From contig JAMCWJ010000094.1 in assembly GCA_023475105.1 (NCBI GenBank), positions 50,626 through 114,625 of the forward strand: 64,000 nucleotides of DNA. The letters run 5' to 3'. The notes under the pieces were generated by a model, which searched no databases, was not told the origin of the DNA, and worked only from the letters and a program-made list of their open reading frames with translations. Shown piece by piece: positions 52,928 through 61,695 of this stretch (the stretch's first letter is position 1; every line of letters begins with the position of its first letter). This stretch comes from Nitrospirota bacterium (GTDB taxonomy: Bacteria > Nitrospirota > Thermodesulfovibrionia > Thermodesulfovibrionales > UBA9159). The position numbers and the translations under genes were made by a program.

Positions 52928-53407
52928 GTGAAAAAGACGGAGAGGCCCTTTGTCGAGATTTTTACGGACGGCGCATGCAGCGGCAATCCCGGTGTCGGAG
53001 GCTTCGCCGCAATATTACGTTCCGGGACAAGAGAAAAAGAGATCTTCGGCTGTGAAGCGTTGACCACGAATAACCGCATGGAGCTGATGGCGCTCATCTC
53101 GGCCCTCGAAGCGCTCAGGAAGCCTTGCAGGGTGAGGATCACGACGGATTCGAATTATGTGGTGAAGGGCATGTCCGAGTGGATAGAAGGCTGGATCGCA
53201 AGGGGCTGGAAGACGGCCCAGAAAAAGGAAGTCCTCAACAGGGACCTGTGGGAGCGGCTTTCGGCGGCGGCAAAACCCCACGAGACGGAATGGGTCTGGA
53301 TAAAGGGACACAATGGACATTCAGAGAATGAGCGGTGCGACCTGCTTGCCCGCGAGCAGATAAAGAGGTGCAGGAAGAAGGCGGCGAAGGGAGGGAATGC
53401 CCTGTGA
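52928..53407 (+). CDS. rnhA: ribonuclease HI
   Basis: 159 residues from GTG. The DEDD carboxylates are in [51 protein letters not shown] and [27 protein letters not shown] is the conserved histidine loop. It removes RNA from RNA-DNA hybrids. Its stop overlaps the start of the U32 gene (GTGA). Confidence 0.94.
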   Translation: MKKTERPFVEIFTDGACSGNPGVGGFAAILRSGTREKEIFGCEALTTNNRMELMALISALEALRKPCRVRITTDSNYVVKGMSEWIEGWIARGWKTAQKKEVLNRDLWERLSAAAKPHETEWVWIKGHNGHSENERCDLLAREQIKRCRKKAAKGGNAL

Positions 53408-54651
53408 GAACGCCTGAGCTTCTGGCCCCTGCGGGCGATTTCGAAAAGCTGAGGGCCGCGATTCACTACGGCGCCGATGCGGTCTATCTCGGGGATTCGC
53501 GTTTCAGCCTGAGAAGCAAAGCGGGGAACTTCGACCACGGAGAACTGAGGGCCGCTCTCCTCTATGCCCGCGAACGGGGCGTGAAGGTTTACGTAACGGT
53601 GAACATTTTCCCCCATACCAGGGATTTGAGGGAGATCGCGGAGCATATCGACGTTCTGAAGGAACTCGGACCCGACGGCATTATTCTGTCGGACCCGGGG
53701 GTATTCGCGCTGGTCAGAGAGAAGTTCCCCGGGGCGCCCATCCATATGAGCACTCAGGCCAATATCACGAACGGGGAATCGGCCCGTTTCTGGGAAAGCC
53801 TCGGCGCAAAGCGCCTCGTGCTTTCAAGGGAATTGACGATCGATGAAATAAGGGAAATACGCGGCAAGACCGGAGCCGAGCTTGAGGTCTTCGTGCACGG
53901 TTCTCTCTGCATCTCCTATTCGGGCAGATGTTATATCAGCAGCTTTCTTGCGTCACGGCCTGCGAACACGGGTGAATGCACCAACTCCTGCCGGTGGAAT
54001 TATGCCCTGATGGAAGAGAAGAGACAGGGCGAGTATTTGCCCGTATGCGAGGACGACAGGGGAACCTACCTGATGAGTTCGAAGGACCTCTGCATGATCG
54101 GACACCTCGACCGCCTTGCAGAAGCGGGTGTCGACAGTTTCAAGATCGAGGGAAGGATGAAGGGCATCAATTATGTGGCCGGTGTGGTGAAGACCTACAG
54201 GGAGGCGATCGATTCCCTGCAGGAAAGAGGCGGCACATATGCCGTGAATCCGCGATGGATCCGGGAGCTCGGAATGTGCAGCAGCAGGGGTTACACAACC
54301 GGGATGTTTTTCGGAAAACAGCCTGATGCGGACTACAATTTCGACGGTGAGAGCTACAGGATGAGTCATGACCTCATCGGCGTCGTCCTTGCGCTGGATG
54401 GCGATACGGCAAGGGTCGCTCTGAGGAACAGGCTCGATATCGGGGACCGCATAGAGTATCTCTCGCCCGGTCTGGAGGAGAAGCCCTGCTCCGTCATAGC
54501 GATGAAGGACACGGAGGGGACGGATATCACTTCCGCGCGGAACGGGAACACGGTTCTTATGGAGGTCCCCGAGGGGGTGCGGGAAAACGATCTCATCAGA
54601 AGAGAGAGGAACTCCAGGGGAGCGGGCGATGATTCTTTGAGGGTGTTATAA
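53404..54651 (+). CDS. peptidase U32 family protein (TrhP-like tRNA hydroxylation factor)
   Basis: About 415 residues from GTG 53404. [74 protein letters not shown] and [13 protein letters not shown] are U32 signatures; the cysteines probably hold an Fe-S cluster. [20 protein letters not shown] completes the core. Members include TrhP, which helps make 5-hydroxyuridine in tRNA, and protease-like proteins; the single-domain length here fits TrhP best. Confidence 0.9.
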   Translation: MRTPELLAPAGDFEKLRAAIHYGADAVYLGDSRFSLRSKAGNFDHGELRAALLYARERGVKVYVTVNIFPHTRDLREIAEHIDVLKELGPDGIILSDPGVFALVREKFPGAPIHMSTQANITNGESARFWESLGAKRLVLSRELTIDEIREIRGKTGAELEVFVHGSLCISYSGRCYISSFLASRPANTGECTNSCRWNYALMEEKRQGEYLPVCEDDRGTYLMSSKDLCMIGHLDRLAEAGVDSFKIEGRMKGINYVAGVVKTYREAIDSLQERGGTYAVNPRWIRELGMCSSRGYTTGMFFGKQPDADYNFDGESYRMSHDLIGVVLALDGDTARVALRNRLDIGDRIEYLSPGLEEKPCSVIAMKDTEGTDITSARNGNTVLMEVPEGVRENDLIRRERNSRGAGDDSLRVL

Positions 54652-54847
54652 TAAGGGCATGTAAGCATTTGACACGTCAAAAGCGAGGCAGGGAGCAGAA
54701 AGATGTCAAATCATGCCGCAGCAAAGCCCGGGATATCCATACGCGAGCCTGAAAGTATTTACCGGAGCCGGGGAGAAATCTTGAACGACGCGTTGATGCG
54801 CCCGTCATCCCGACTTATCTGTTTATGATCCCCCCCGAACACGTTCC

Positions 54848-55018
54848 TCACTTCATGACCCTCTCAGCTTCTTTGTCCGCCCGCGTCACAAAGTCCGAAG
54901 TCTGTTTCAGGCCGATGTCGTCCTTCGAGATCCTGCCGAGATAAGCGGTGATGATCCGCCCGGCACGTCGTGCCGCCCTGACGGCAATTTCAAAGAATTC
55001 TGCGTTCACGTTTTCCAT
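54848..55018 (-). pseudogene. inositol monophosphatase (SuhB) N-terminal fragment
   Basis: 56 codons, below the ORF track limit: FFEIAVRAARRAGRIITAYL, then DFVTRADKEAERVMK and a TGA. This is the first part of the SuhB/IMPase fold (A..AG..., K...D.VT..D...E). Nothing after the stop in any frame continues the family, so the remainder has been deleted. The rest of 54,652-55,118 is unrecognised apart from the start of pcm. Confidence 0.7.
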
Positions 55019-55118
55019 GCCTCAGTCATCATACATTACTACACCAACAATACCGGTCCCGGCATTCTCACGCGAATGGAATTTCTTCAGAAATGCTGAT
55101 ACACTTGATAATAGAATA

Positions 55119-55808
55119 ATGCGGGGAGAGAGACCCTTGTCAGAAGGCATACCGACAGCGGCTTTTCAAAGACTCAGGGAATGGATGGTTGCCGATCAAC
55201 TCGTCCCGCGCGGGGTAAAGGACCCGCGCGTCCTGCGCGCGATGGAGAAGGTTCCCCGGCATCTTTTTGTCGATGAATCCCTGCAAGACAAGGCATATGA
55301 CGACATGGCGTTGCCTGTTGGAGAAAGTCAGACAATCTCGCAGCCTTACATCGTCGCGGTAATGACGGAACTCCTCGAACTCAGAGGCGGCGAAAAGGTT
55401 CTTGAAATAGGAACGGGTTCGGGTTATCAGGCGGCCATATTGGCAGAACTCGCGGCGGAGGTGTATACCGTGGAGAGAATCCGGTCGCTGTCGGAAAGGG
55501 CGGAACAGACACTGAGATATCTCGGCTATGCGGACATACACTTCAGGGTGGCGGACGGAACTCTCGGATGGCCCGAGGCAGCTCCTTTTGAGAGGGTTCT
55601 GATAACCGCAGGAGCACCCGAAATACCGGAACCCCTCGCAGAGCAGCTTTCGGAAGGAGGCATACTCGTCGCACCTGTGGGTGACCGCTTCGCCCAGCAA
55701 CTCATCAAGGCAAAGAAGCTCCAGGGCCGCCTGTCAAAAGAGTATCACACTCCCTGCGTATTCGTGCCGCTTGTGGGAGAACACGGATGGAAGGATGACA
55801 ATCGCTAA
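55119..55808 (+). CDS. pcm: protein-L-isoaspartate O-methyltransferase
   Basis: About 229 residues. REWMVADQLVPRGVKDPRVL, RAMEKVPRHLFVDESLQDKA, the SAM loop KVLEIGTGSGYQAAILAELA and RVLITAGAPEIPEPLAEQL are Pcm motifs. It repairs isoaspartyl damage in aged proteins. The ORF runs 57 codons upstream through the antisense SuhB relic, so I chose the ATG at 55119, though it lacks a clear ribosome site. Confidence 0.9.
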   Translation: MRGERPLSEGIPTAAFQRLREWMVADQLVPRGVKDPRVLRAMEKVPRHLFVDESLQDKAYDDMALPVGESQTISQPYIVAVMTELLELRGGEKVLEIGTGSGYQAAILAELAAEVYTVERIRSLSERAEQTLRYLGYADIHFRVADGTLGWPEAAPFERVLITAGAPEIPEPLAEQLSEGGILVAPVGDRFAQQLIKAKKLQGRLSKEYHTPCVFVPLVGEHGWKDDNR

Positions 55809-55865
55809 TGTCTCTCGCGTCTCCTTCGTATCAGAAGTTCCGCAGCGATCTCATTCCTCACAACC

Positions 55866-56237
55866 CTATTTTGCGGGAGCGGGTTGCGGTGCGGGCGCCT
55901 GCTGCGGGGCCTGGACCGGTCCCTGCTGGGGCGCTGTCTGTACCGGCCCCTGCGGGGAAGGGATGCCCGTCTTCTGTTCGATCGGTGCGGTCCGTTTTAC
56001 CACCGAGCCTTTCCTCACGTCGATCATGGCGAGAAAAAGGGACGTGAGCATGAAGATGACCGCGGCGATCGTCGTTAACTTACTCAAAAGCGTGGCGGCT
56101 CCGCGGCTTCCGAAAAGCGTCTGGCTCGAGCCTCCGAAGGCAGCTCCCAGTTCGGCGCCTTTGCTGCTTTGAATGAGAACGATGAAGATAAGGAAGAAAC
56201 AGACAAGCAAATGGATTATCGTAAGAAATACCGTCAT
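55866..56237 (-). CDS. secG: preprotein translocase subunit SecG
   Basis: 123 residues. Two helices (FLTIIHLLVCFFLIFIVLIQ and LTTIAAVIFMLTSLFLAMID) around the conserved cytoplasmic loop SSKGAELGAAFGGSSQTLFG+SRGA. The Pro/Gln/Ala-rich tail is common. Part of the SecYEG channel in the inner membrane. Its ATG overlaps the tpiA stop. Confidence 0.94.
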   Translation of the reverse strand: MTVFLTIIHLLVCFFLIFIVLIQSSKGAELGAAFGGSSQTLFGSRGAATLLSKLTTIAAVIFMLTSLFLAMIDVRKGSVVKRTAPIEQKTGIPSPQGPVQTAPQQGPVQAPQQAPAPQPAPAK

Positions 56238-56986
56238 TGATGCCCCCTTGTAAATTTAACTATTCGTTCGAAGCTGCCGGGCTTCAGGCTCGCTCCTCCG
56301 ACCAGTGCACCGTCGACATCGGGACATGCCATCAGGCTGTCGACATTCTCCGGTGTCACACTCCCGCCGTATAGTATCCTGACGGAATCGGCTTCGTCCC
56401 GTCCGCTCTCTCTCAGTTTACTTCTGATATATTGGTGCGCTTCCTGGGCCTGTTCCGGGGTCGCGGTCTTTCCGGTACCGATCGCCCATACAGGCTCATA
56501 GGCAACTATCACCTTACGCGCTTCAACTTCCCTGAGGCCTTCGAGCAGCTGTCTCTGTAAAACCTCATAGGTCTGACCGGCCTCACGTTCCTTCAGCGTC
56601 TCTCCCATGCAGAAGATGACCCGGAGCCCGTTGTTCAGCGCAGCCTTTACTTTCTTGTTCACGATCACGTCCGTGTCTCCGAAGTACTGCCTCCGTTCCG
56701 AATGTCCGATAATCACAAAATCGCAGCCCACATCCACCAGCATCGGCGCAGAAATCTCCCCGGTGAAGGCCCCCTTTTCCTCGTAATAGAGGTTCTGGGC
56801 GGAAAGCATCACATTGGTCCCGACAAGCCTTTCCGCTGCGGCGAAAAGCGCGGTAAAAGGAGGCGCAACCACGATATCCGCGTCCTTCACATCCGCCACC
56901 GAAGGCAGGAACTCGTAAATAAAGTCCATCGCCTCCGGAACGGTCTTGTTCATCTTCCAGTTGGCTGCGATACAAGGCCTTCTCAT
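56234..56986 (-). CDS. tpiA: triosephosphate isomerase
   Basis: 250 residues, family length, starting at MRRPCIAANWKMNKTV. Catalytic Lys in NWKMN, His in VIIGHSERRQYF and Glu in VIVAYEPVWAIGTGKTATPE are present, plus ILYGGSVTPEN and GALVGGASL. It interconverts dihydroxyacetone phosphate and glyceraldehyde 3-phosphate. secG overlaps its end, a frequent pairing. Confidence 0.96.
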   Translation of the reverse strand: MRRPCIAANWKMNKTVPEAMDFIYEFLPSVADVKDADIVVAPPFTALFAAAERLVGTNVMLSAQNLYYEEKGAFTGEISAPMLVDVGCDFVIIGHSERRQYFGDTDVIVNKKVKAALNNGLRVIFCMGETLKEREAGQTYEVLQRQLLEGLREVEARKVIVAYEPVWAIGTGKTATPEQAQEAHQYIRSKLRESGRDEADSVRILYGGSVTPENVDSLMACPDVDGALVGGASLKPGSFERIVKFTRGHQ

Positions 56987-57228
56987 AATCGAATTATTAT
57001 TAAATATCATCACGCCCGGTAAAGTCAAGGAAGTACGGGAATTCGGGAATTATTCGATTCCTTACATAGGCCCCCGCCTTGTAAGAATCGCCTCAGAGCC
57101 GTCCGGAAACGGCACATCAGACCCCGGCCGGCGCGTCGGGGAACACCTTCGGACTGTTTCTCCGCTCAAAAGCTGGTTGAACCCTGCGACCGTGTCTGGT
57201 ATTCTGAATAGTGGAGTGGAGACGAAAT

Positions 57229-58479
57229 ATGAACTATTGTCTCAAAATGGATCTCAACGGCCGTGAAAACCCGCCCTCGGGCCCGGCCCTCACCTATTGG
57301 GACGCCATAAAACGAAAACTTGCCCCTCTCGACGCGAACGCTCTGCTCGCAGGGGCGAGGCGAAGGACTCGTCTCGAAGACTTCGGCGATCCCCCTTGCG
57401 AGGAGGCGCTGCGCGTCCTCGTCGATGCCTGCAACACGGAAGCACGACTCAGCTTTTTCGGGCAGTTTGCCGCCCGTCAGCACCTGCAGCACCTGCTCGA
57501 TACGAGATTGAGGCTCGAAAGCTGGTGGCGCCAAAGGCCTGAGATCCTGGAACGCCCCATCGACCGGCCTCTCATCATTACCGGTTTACCGAGAAGCGGC
57601 ACTACCTTCCTTCACGATCTCCTGGCGCAAGATCCGGCCGGCCGCGTTCCTCTGACGTGGGAGACGATGTTCCCGCTTCCGTCCCCGACGCAAAAGCCGT
57701 TCGCTCGGGATGCGCGCATTGCAAAAGCGGAGAGACAACTCAGGCTGTTCCGCCGCATCAAGCCGGACATCTCGAAAGCCCATCCCGTTGGCGCCCTTCT
57801 CCCCCAGGAGTGCATAACTCTTATGAGCTATGTGCTTCAATCCGACGAGTTTCTCTGCACGTTTCGTATCCCCTCCTATGAGTCCTGGCTCAGGACAAGA
57901 GATATGACCCCCGTTTACGCTTTTCACCGGCGCTTCCTCCAGCATCTGCAGCACCTGTGTCCCGGTGAGAGGTGGGTACTGAAGGCCCCCGATCACGTCC
58001 ACGCACTGAAGGCCCTGTGTACGGTATATCCCGATGCGCAGCTCGTGTTTCTGCACCGCGACCCGCTGAAGGTGTTGGGCTCGGTGGCAAATCTGACGAA
58101 ATTGCTGTGGAGCGCGTTCAGCAGCGGCATTGATCCCCGCCAGGTGGGTCTGGACGAGGCCCGCGTCCTGTCCGAAAAGGTGCGAAACATCATGGAGTTT
58201 CAGGGTACTGCCTCCATGACTGATCGTCTCATCAATGTCAGGTACCTGGACCTCGTGCGCGATCCGTCCGCGACGGTCAGAAGCATATATGAACGTTTCG
58301 GGCTCGCTCTTTCCTTCCATGCGGAAGAGTGCATGCGCTCTTTCCTGCAGTCCGGTCGCAATAAGAACCGTATGAAGCACGTGTACGGCATCGAGGACTT
58401 CGGCCTCGACCCGGCCCGGGAAGACCCGCATTTTGCGGCCTACAGGGAACGCTTCGGCGTGGAGCGCGAAACCGCGTAA
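57229..58479 (+). CDS. sulfotransferase-family protein
   Basis: About 416 residues. IITGLPRSGTTFLHDLLAQD is the 5'-phosphosulfate loop for PAPS, and LVFLHRDPLKVLGSVANLTK the 3'-phosphate site; WVLKAPDHVHALKALCTVYP is typical of bacterial Sulfotransfer_3 proteins. It would move sulfuryl groups from PAPS to an unknown acceptor, perhaps lipid or glycan. The ATG after GGAG is chosen rather than the GTG six codons upstream. Confidence 0.85.
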   Translation: MNYCLKMDLNGRENPPSGPALTYWDAIKRKLAPLDANALLAGARRRTRLEDFGDPPCEEALRVLVDACNTEARLSFFGQFAARQHLQHLLDTRLRLESWWRQRPEILERPIDRPLIITGLPRSGTTFLHDLLAQDPAGRVPLTWETMFPLPSPTQKPFARDARIAKAERQLRLFRRIKPDISKAHPVGALLPQECITLMSYVLQSDEFLCTFRIPSYESWLRTRDMTPVYAFHRRFLQHLQHLCPGERWVLKAPDHVHALKALCTVYPDAQLVFLHRDPLKVLGSVANLTKLLWSAFSSGIDPRQVGLDEARVLSEKVRNIMEFQGTASMTDRLINVRYLDLVRDPSATVRSIYERFGLALSFHAEECMRSFLQSGRNKNRMKHVYGIEDFGLDPAREDPHFAAYRERFGVERETA

Positions 58480-58570
58480 TCTCAAAGGGAGGCGCCGGCA
58501 TATCCGGGCCGATGGGGCGCTTAGAGCCCACTCGCGGCCATGCGTTTCAGCCCGTGCAACAACGATGCGA

Positions 58571-59638
58571 TCACCTTTCCGAGGGAGTTCCAGCCCCGCT
58601 GCGCCTGCCTCTCCCGAGTGTCAAAAAATGCCTTCCCTCCAACCCCTGCCACACGAGAAGGCCGGGGATGCCGATGACAATGTCGCAGAACCTCTTGACG
58701 AGCGAGAGCGCGAGCCCAAGTTCCGGAGGTATCCCGAAGAGTCCTCCGACTACCATGTACCCTGCCTCCTGGGCGCCGAGTGAAGCGGGCATGATGAACG
58801 CGGCAGTACATACGACCTGGGAAAGACTCTCGATAATAAAGGCCTCGGCCCAGCCGGTCTCTTGCCCCATGAAGTGCAGGGCAAGCCGGATCTGGACGGC
58901 GCCCAGCACCCAGCCGAGGGTATGAAGGAACGTAGCCGCAGCCAGCCGGCGGCCGCTGCCATAGATCTCCCACAGCGCGTCATGGATACCTTCATTCTCA
59001 CCCGCAGGCTTCCATCCCCACTTCCGCAAGACCTTCAAAAGCACCCTTTCAAAAACCCTCAGAACACCAAGGCGCTGTGCAACCAGCAACGCGATCAGAG
59101 CCGGAAAAATCACCATCAGACCGAAAATGGACCATCGCAGAAGGTCATGATTCCCTCCCCTCTCCATCAGAATCGAGACCCCGGCGACGGAAAAGAAAAA
59201 CTGCGAGAGCACTTCGACGGTTCTGTCGGCAACAATGCCGGCGCTCGCCACATTCACACCGGTTCCCTGCAGCACTTGCAGCCGGACTCCCGCGATGTCT
59301 CCTCCGACGTGCGCCACAGGCAGCAGGGAGTTGATGGATTCGCGGATCCACCGAAGGGTAATCAAAAGCTTTGCGCGCGCAGCCCGCTCCGGACTGAACA
59401 GTACCCGCCACGCCAGACCGCAGAGGACAATGGCCGTGAAATGCAGGAAAACGATCGGACCGAGCCCCCAGCCTATCCGCCATACGGCGCCTCCGACGGC
59501 GGAAAAGCTGTGATACCCGACAAGGGCAGTGCTGATCGCCAACCCGATGATCAAAGTGAAGACGACCCCTGTACGCACGCCACTTCCCGGGAAAAGCCCC
59601 GGGTCGCTTCGCTTTATGGGGGCATCTGCTGAGGACAT
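58571..59638 (-). CDS. lysylphosphatidylglycerol synthase TM/HpnL-like flippase-family membrane protein
   Basis: 355 residues with about eight membrane segments (GVVFTLIIGLAISTALVGYH, GLGPIVFLHFTAIVLCGLAW). SLLPVAHVGGDIAGVRLQVL and AGIVADRTVEVLSQFFF, and PASLGAQEAGYMVVGGLFGI near the C-terminus, are conserved in this flippase-like superfamily, including HpnL of hopanoid gene clusters. No hopanoid genes are nearby, so the substrate is open. Convergent with the sulfotransferase gene. Confidence 0.82.
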   Translation of the reverse strand: MSSADAPIKRSDPGLFPGSGVRTGVVFTLIIGLAISTALVGYHSFSAVGGAVWRIGWGLGPIVFLHFTAIVLCGLAWRVLFSPERAARAKLLITLRWIRESINSLLPVAHVGGDIAGVRLQVLQGTGVNVASAGIVADRTVEVLSQFFFSVAGVSILMERGGNHDLLRWSIFGLMVIFPALIALLVAQRLGVLRVFERVLLKVLRKWGWKPAGENEGIHDALWEIYGSGRRLAAATFLHTLGWVLGAVQIRLALHFMGQETGWAEAFIIESLSQVVCTAAFIMPASLGAQEAGYMVVGGLFGIPPELGLALSLVKRFCDIVIGIPGLLVWQGLEGRHFLTLGRGRRSGAGTPSER

Positions 59639-59962
59639 ATCACCTTTCTTTCCTTTTCCTTGCGGGTGCGCCGGATCTTTTCATCACGTCAATTATATCC
59701 TGCTTCACCATTTGTCACAAGGCACAGAGGGGATACGGGTACTACAGGGAGATACGTCGGGAAGGAAATGCCTTCACTCCGTTACTGATGCTGCAGCGAA
59801 AAACCCGGTCAGGGAGCTCTTCTGACGGTCCTGCACGGCGAGGCGCGGACGAGAAAGTCTGAACATTCTCCGGAACCCGGTCGGGGCATCCCTATGACGG
59901 CCGTCATAGCAGGCCGAATCCGTCCTGCTATAATGTAGGAGAAAGGAAAAAGGAGGTCTTGT
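59639..59962. other. intergenic region holding a regulated promoter
   Basis: 324 bases between divergent genes. The left two thirds show no gene or hairpin I recognise; the right end holds the palindrome and -10 box listed separately, then AAGGAGG before the next start codon. Confidence 0.5.
59892..59934 (+). promoter_or_regulatory. promoter with Crp/Fnr-type palindrome at about -41
   Basis: CTATGACGGCCGTCATAG (59892-59909) is a perfect 18-bp palindrome, followed by the consensus -10 TATAAT at 59929-59934 and no recognisable -35. With a start near 59941 the palindrome centres at about -41, the class II activator position used by Crp/Fnr proteins. A member of that family is encoded at 60507-61181. 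Confidence 0.6.
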
Positions 59963-60373
59963 ATGGACAGGTTCGTAAAGAATTTCATAGGGATGAGCAT
60001 CATCTATCTCTTCATCGCATCGCTCTTTGGAGTAGCGATGCTCGCATCCCCCCCGATGGTCTCTCTCAAGTTCGTGCACTCTCATCTGAATCTTCTCGGA
60101 TGGGTGTCGATGATGATCTACGGCGTAGGGTATCATATTCTGCCGAGGTTCACCGGGAAACCGCTGAAAAGCCCGAAGTTGGGGGAAATACAATTCTGGC
60201 TCGCGAATATCGGTCTCATCGGCATGCTTTTTTTCTACGTCCTGGAGAGTACCAACCCTGAAACCGGTGTTTACAAGACACTGACTGTCGTCTTCGGGCT
60301 CGTCGAGGCATTGTCGGTATTCCTCTTCTTTTATAACATGCTCGCGACGATCTATGCGAAATCGGAGGAATGA
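59963..60373 (+). CDS. small haem-copper-oxidase subunit I-like membrane protein
   Basis: 136 residues, four helices. FVHSHLNLLGWVSMMIYGVG followed by YHILPRF resembles the helix with the histidine pair of cbb3/NorB-type subunit I. It is much too short to be a complete oxidase (12 helices), so it may carry haem or act as an accessory protein. It stands alone behind a Crp/Fnr-type promoter with a strong AAGGAGG site. Confidence 0.75.
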   Translation: MDRFVKNFIGMSIIYLFIASLFGVAMLASPPMVSLKFVHSHLNLLGWVSMMIYGVGYHILPRFTGKPLKSPKLGEIQFWLANIGLIGMLFFYVLESTNPETGVYKTLTVVFGLVEALSVFLFFYNMLATIYAKSEE

Positions 60374-60506
60374 TCGGGAAGTTTTCACTTTTGAAGATAG
60401 TTCCGATGCGATCAAGGGCAGACTTTTTTCGCAGGGGGAGACTTCCCGCCCCTGTCGGGCAGCCGGTGACCGCGCATGAAGGGAATCCACGCGCGACAAG
60501 GAGGCA

Positions 60507-61181
60507 CTAATAGCAGAGGGCCTTCAGTTTCCCGGGGTTCTTTATCGTTATTCTCCCCTCTTTTTCCGCCATGATTCCGGCCTTCTTGAGCTTGGATATC
60601 GTCCTGATCGAAGTCTCGACGGTCGTCCCGACCATCTCGGCGATGTCCTGCTTCGTGAGCCTCATCTCGATCACAATTCCCTCGTCCGTCTTTCTTCCCG
60701 TCTTGTCCGACAGTTTGAGCAGGAGCGAAGCGATCCGCGCCTCCACCCTTTCGAGCGCGATGTTCTTCAGGGTCTCGTGCGATTCCTTCATTCTGTCCCC
60801 GACCTGCTGCGCCATGCAGTACATGAGATTCGGGAATCTGTCGAGGACCCTCATCAGGTTCGACCGCGAGATCTTCAGTAGCTTCGAGTCCTCCATCGCC
60901 ACGGCATTAGCGGGATAAGGAAACCCTCTGAGGACTGCAAGACCCCCGAAAAAATCGCCGGGATGGATTACTTCGAGGATGATCTCCTTGCCGTCCATAG
61001 AGAGTTTGGTGATCTTCACCTTTCCTTCGGTCACAATATAGAGCCACTCCGAAGGGTCTCCTTCAGAAAAGATCGCTTCCTTTTTCCTGAATGACACGGG
61101 AATCAGATAGGGGGCGACTTCTTTGAGTTCAGAACCGTTGAGGGTGGTGAACAGGGCTATCTTGCCGGGTTCTCTCATCAT
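60507..61181 (-). CDS. Crp/Fnr-family transcriptional regulator
   Basis: About 224 residues from MMREPGKIALF. Cyclic-nucleotide-like barrel (FSEGDPSEWLYIVTEGKVKI, GDFFGGLAVLRGFPYPANAV), long dimer helix and winged helix (RLTKQDIAEMVGTTVETSIR+TISKLKKAGI). There is no N-terminal cysteine cluster, so it is not a [4Fe-4S] Fnr; a haem/NO-sensing Dnr-like or nucleotide-binding type is possible. It follows ilvN by 16 bases. Confidence 0.9.
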   Translation of the reverse strand: MMREPGKIALFTTLNGSELKEVAPYLIPVSFRKKEAIFSEGDPSEWLYIVTEGKVKITKLSMDGKEIILEVIHPGDFFGGLAVLRGFPYPANAVAMEDSKLLKISRSNLMRVLDRFPNLMYCMAQQVGDRMKESHETLKNIALERVEARIASLLLKLSDKTGRKTDEGIVIEMRLTKQDIAEMVGTTVETSIRTISKLKKAGIMAEKEGRITIKNPGKLKALCY

Positions 61182-61197
61182 CGATGAAGGAAAAGGT

Positions 61198-61686
61198 TCA
61201 TTTCTTCCTGACGCCTTCTCTCGAGATCGCCACCTTGCCCGTCCTGACAAACTCCTTGATGCCCATCGGTTTCATCAGTTCGATGAAGGCCTCGATCTTC
61301 TTTTCGTCTCCTGTGATCTCTATGGTATAGGTCTTCTGGCTCGAGTCGACAATCCTCCCGCGGAATATCTCGGCGATATTCAAGACCTCGGGCTTGTCCT
61401 CCTGTCTCGGGGCGATCTTCACAAGGACCATCTCGCGTTCCACATGCTCGAGTTCGGTCATATCGGTGACTTTGATGACATCGATCAGCTTGTTCAACTG
61501 CTTGGTGATCTGCTCGATGATCTGATCGTCTCCCGTCGTCACGATCGTCATGGTCGATATCTGCGGGTCTATCGTCTCGCCGACGGAGAGGCTTTCGATG
61601 TTATATCCTCGTCCGCTGAAAAGTCCGGATATCCTCGAAAGAACGCCGAATTTGTTTTCCACAAGAACAGAGATTGTATGTCTCAT
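61198..61686 (-). CDS. ilvN: acetolactate synthase small subunit
   Basis: 162 residues. [20 protein letters not shown]+[14 protein letters not shown] is the ACT domain that binds valine, and RLVDSS-like segments plus [12 protein letters not shown]-like end ([15 protein letters not shown]) complete the IlvH/IlvN form. It regulates and activates IlvB. Nine bases separate it from ilvB. Confidence 0.95.
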   Translation of the reverse strand: MRHTISVLVENKFGVLSRISGLFSGRGYNIESLSVGETIDPQISTMTIVTTGDDQIIEQITKQLNKLIDVIKVTDMTELEHVEREMVLVKIAPRQEDKPEVLNIAEIFRGRIVDSSQKTYTIEITGDEKKIEAFIELMKPMGIKEFVRTGKVAISREGVRKK

Positions 61687-61695
61687 TCCTTCTCC

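Noticed and set aside
54848-54850. TGA at the end of the SuhB fragment as a second selenocysteine codon
   Set aside because: SuhB has no conserved cysteine there and the sequence after the TGA does not continue the family.
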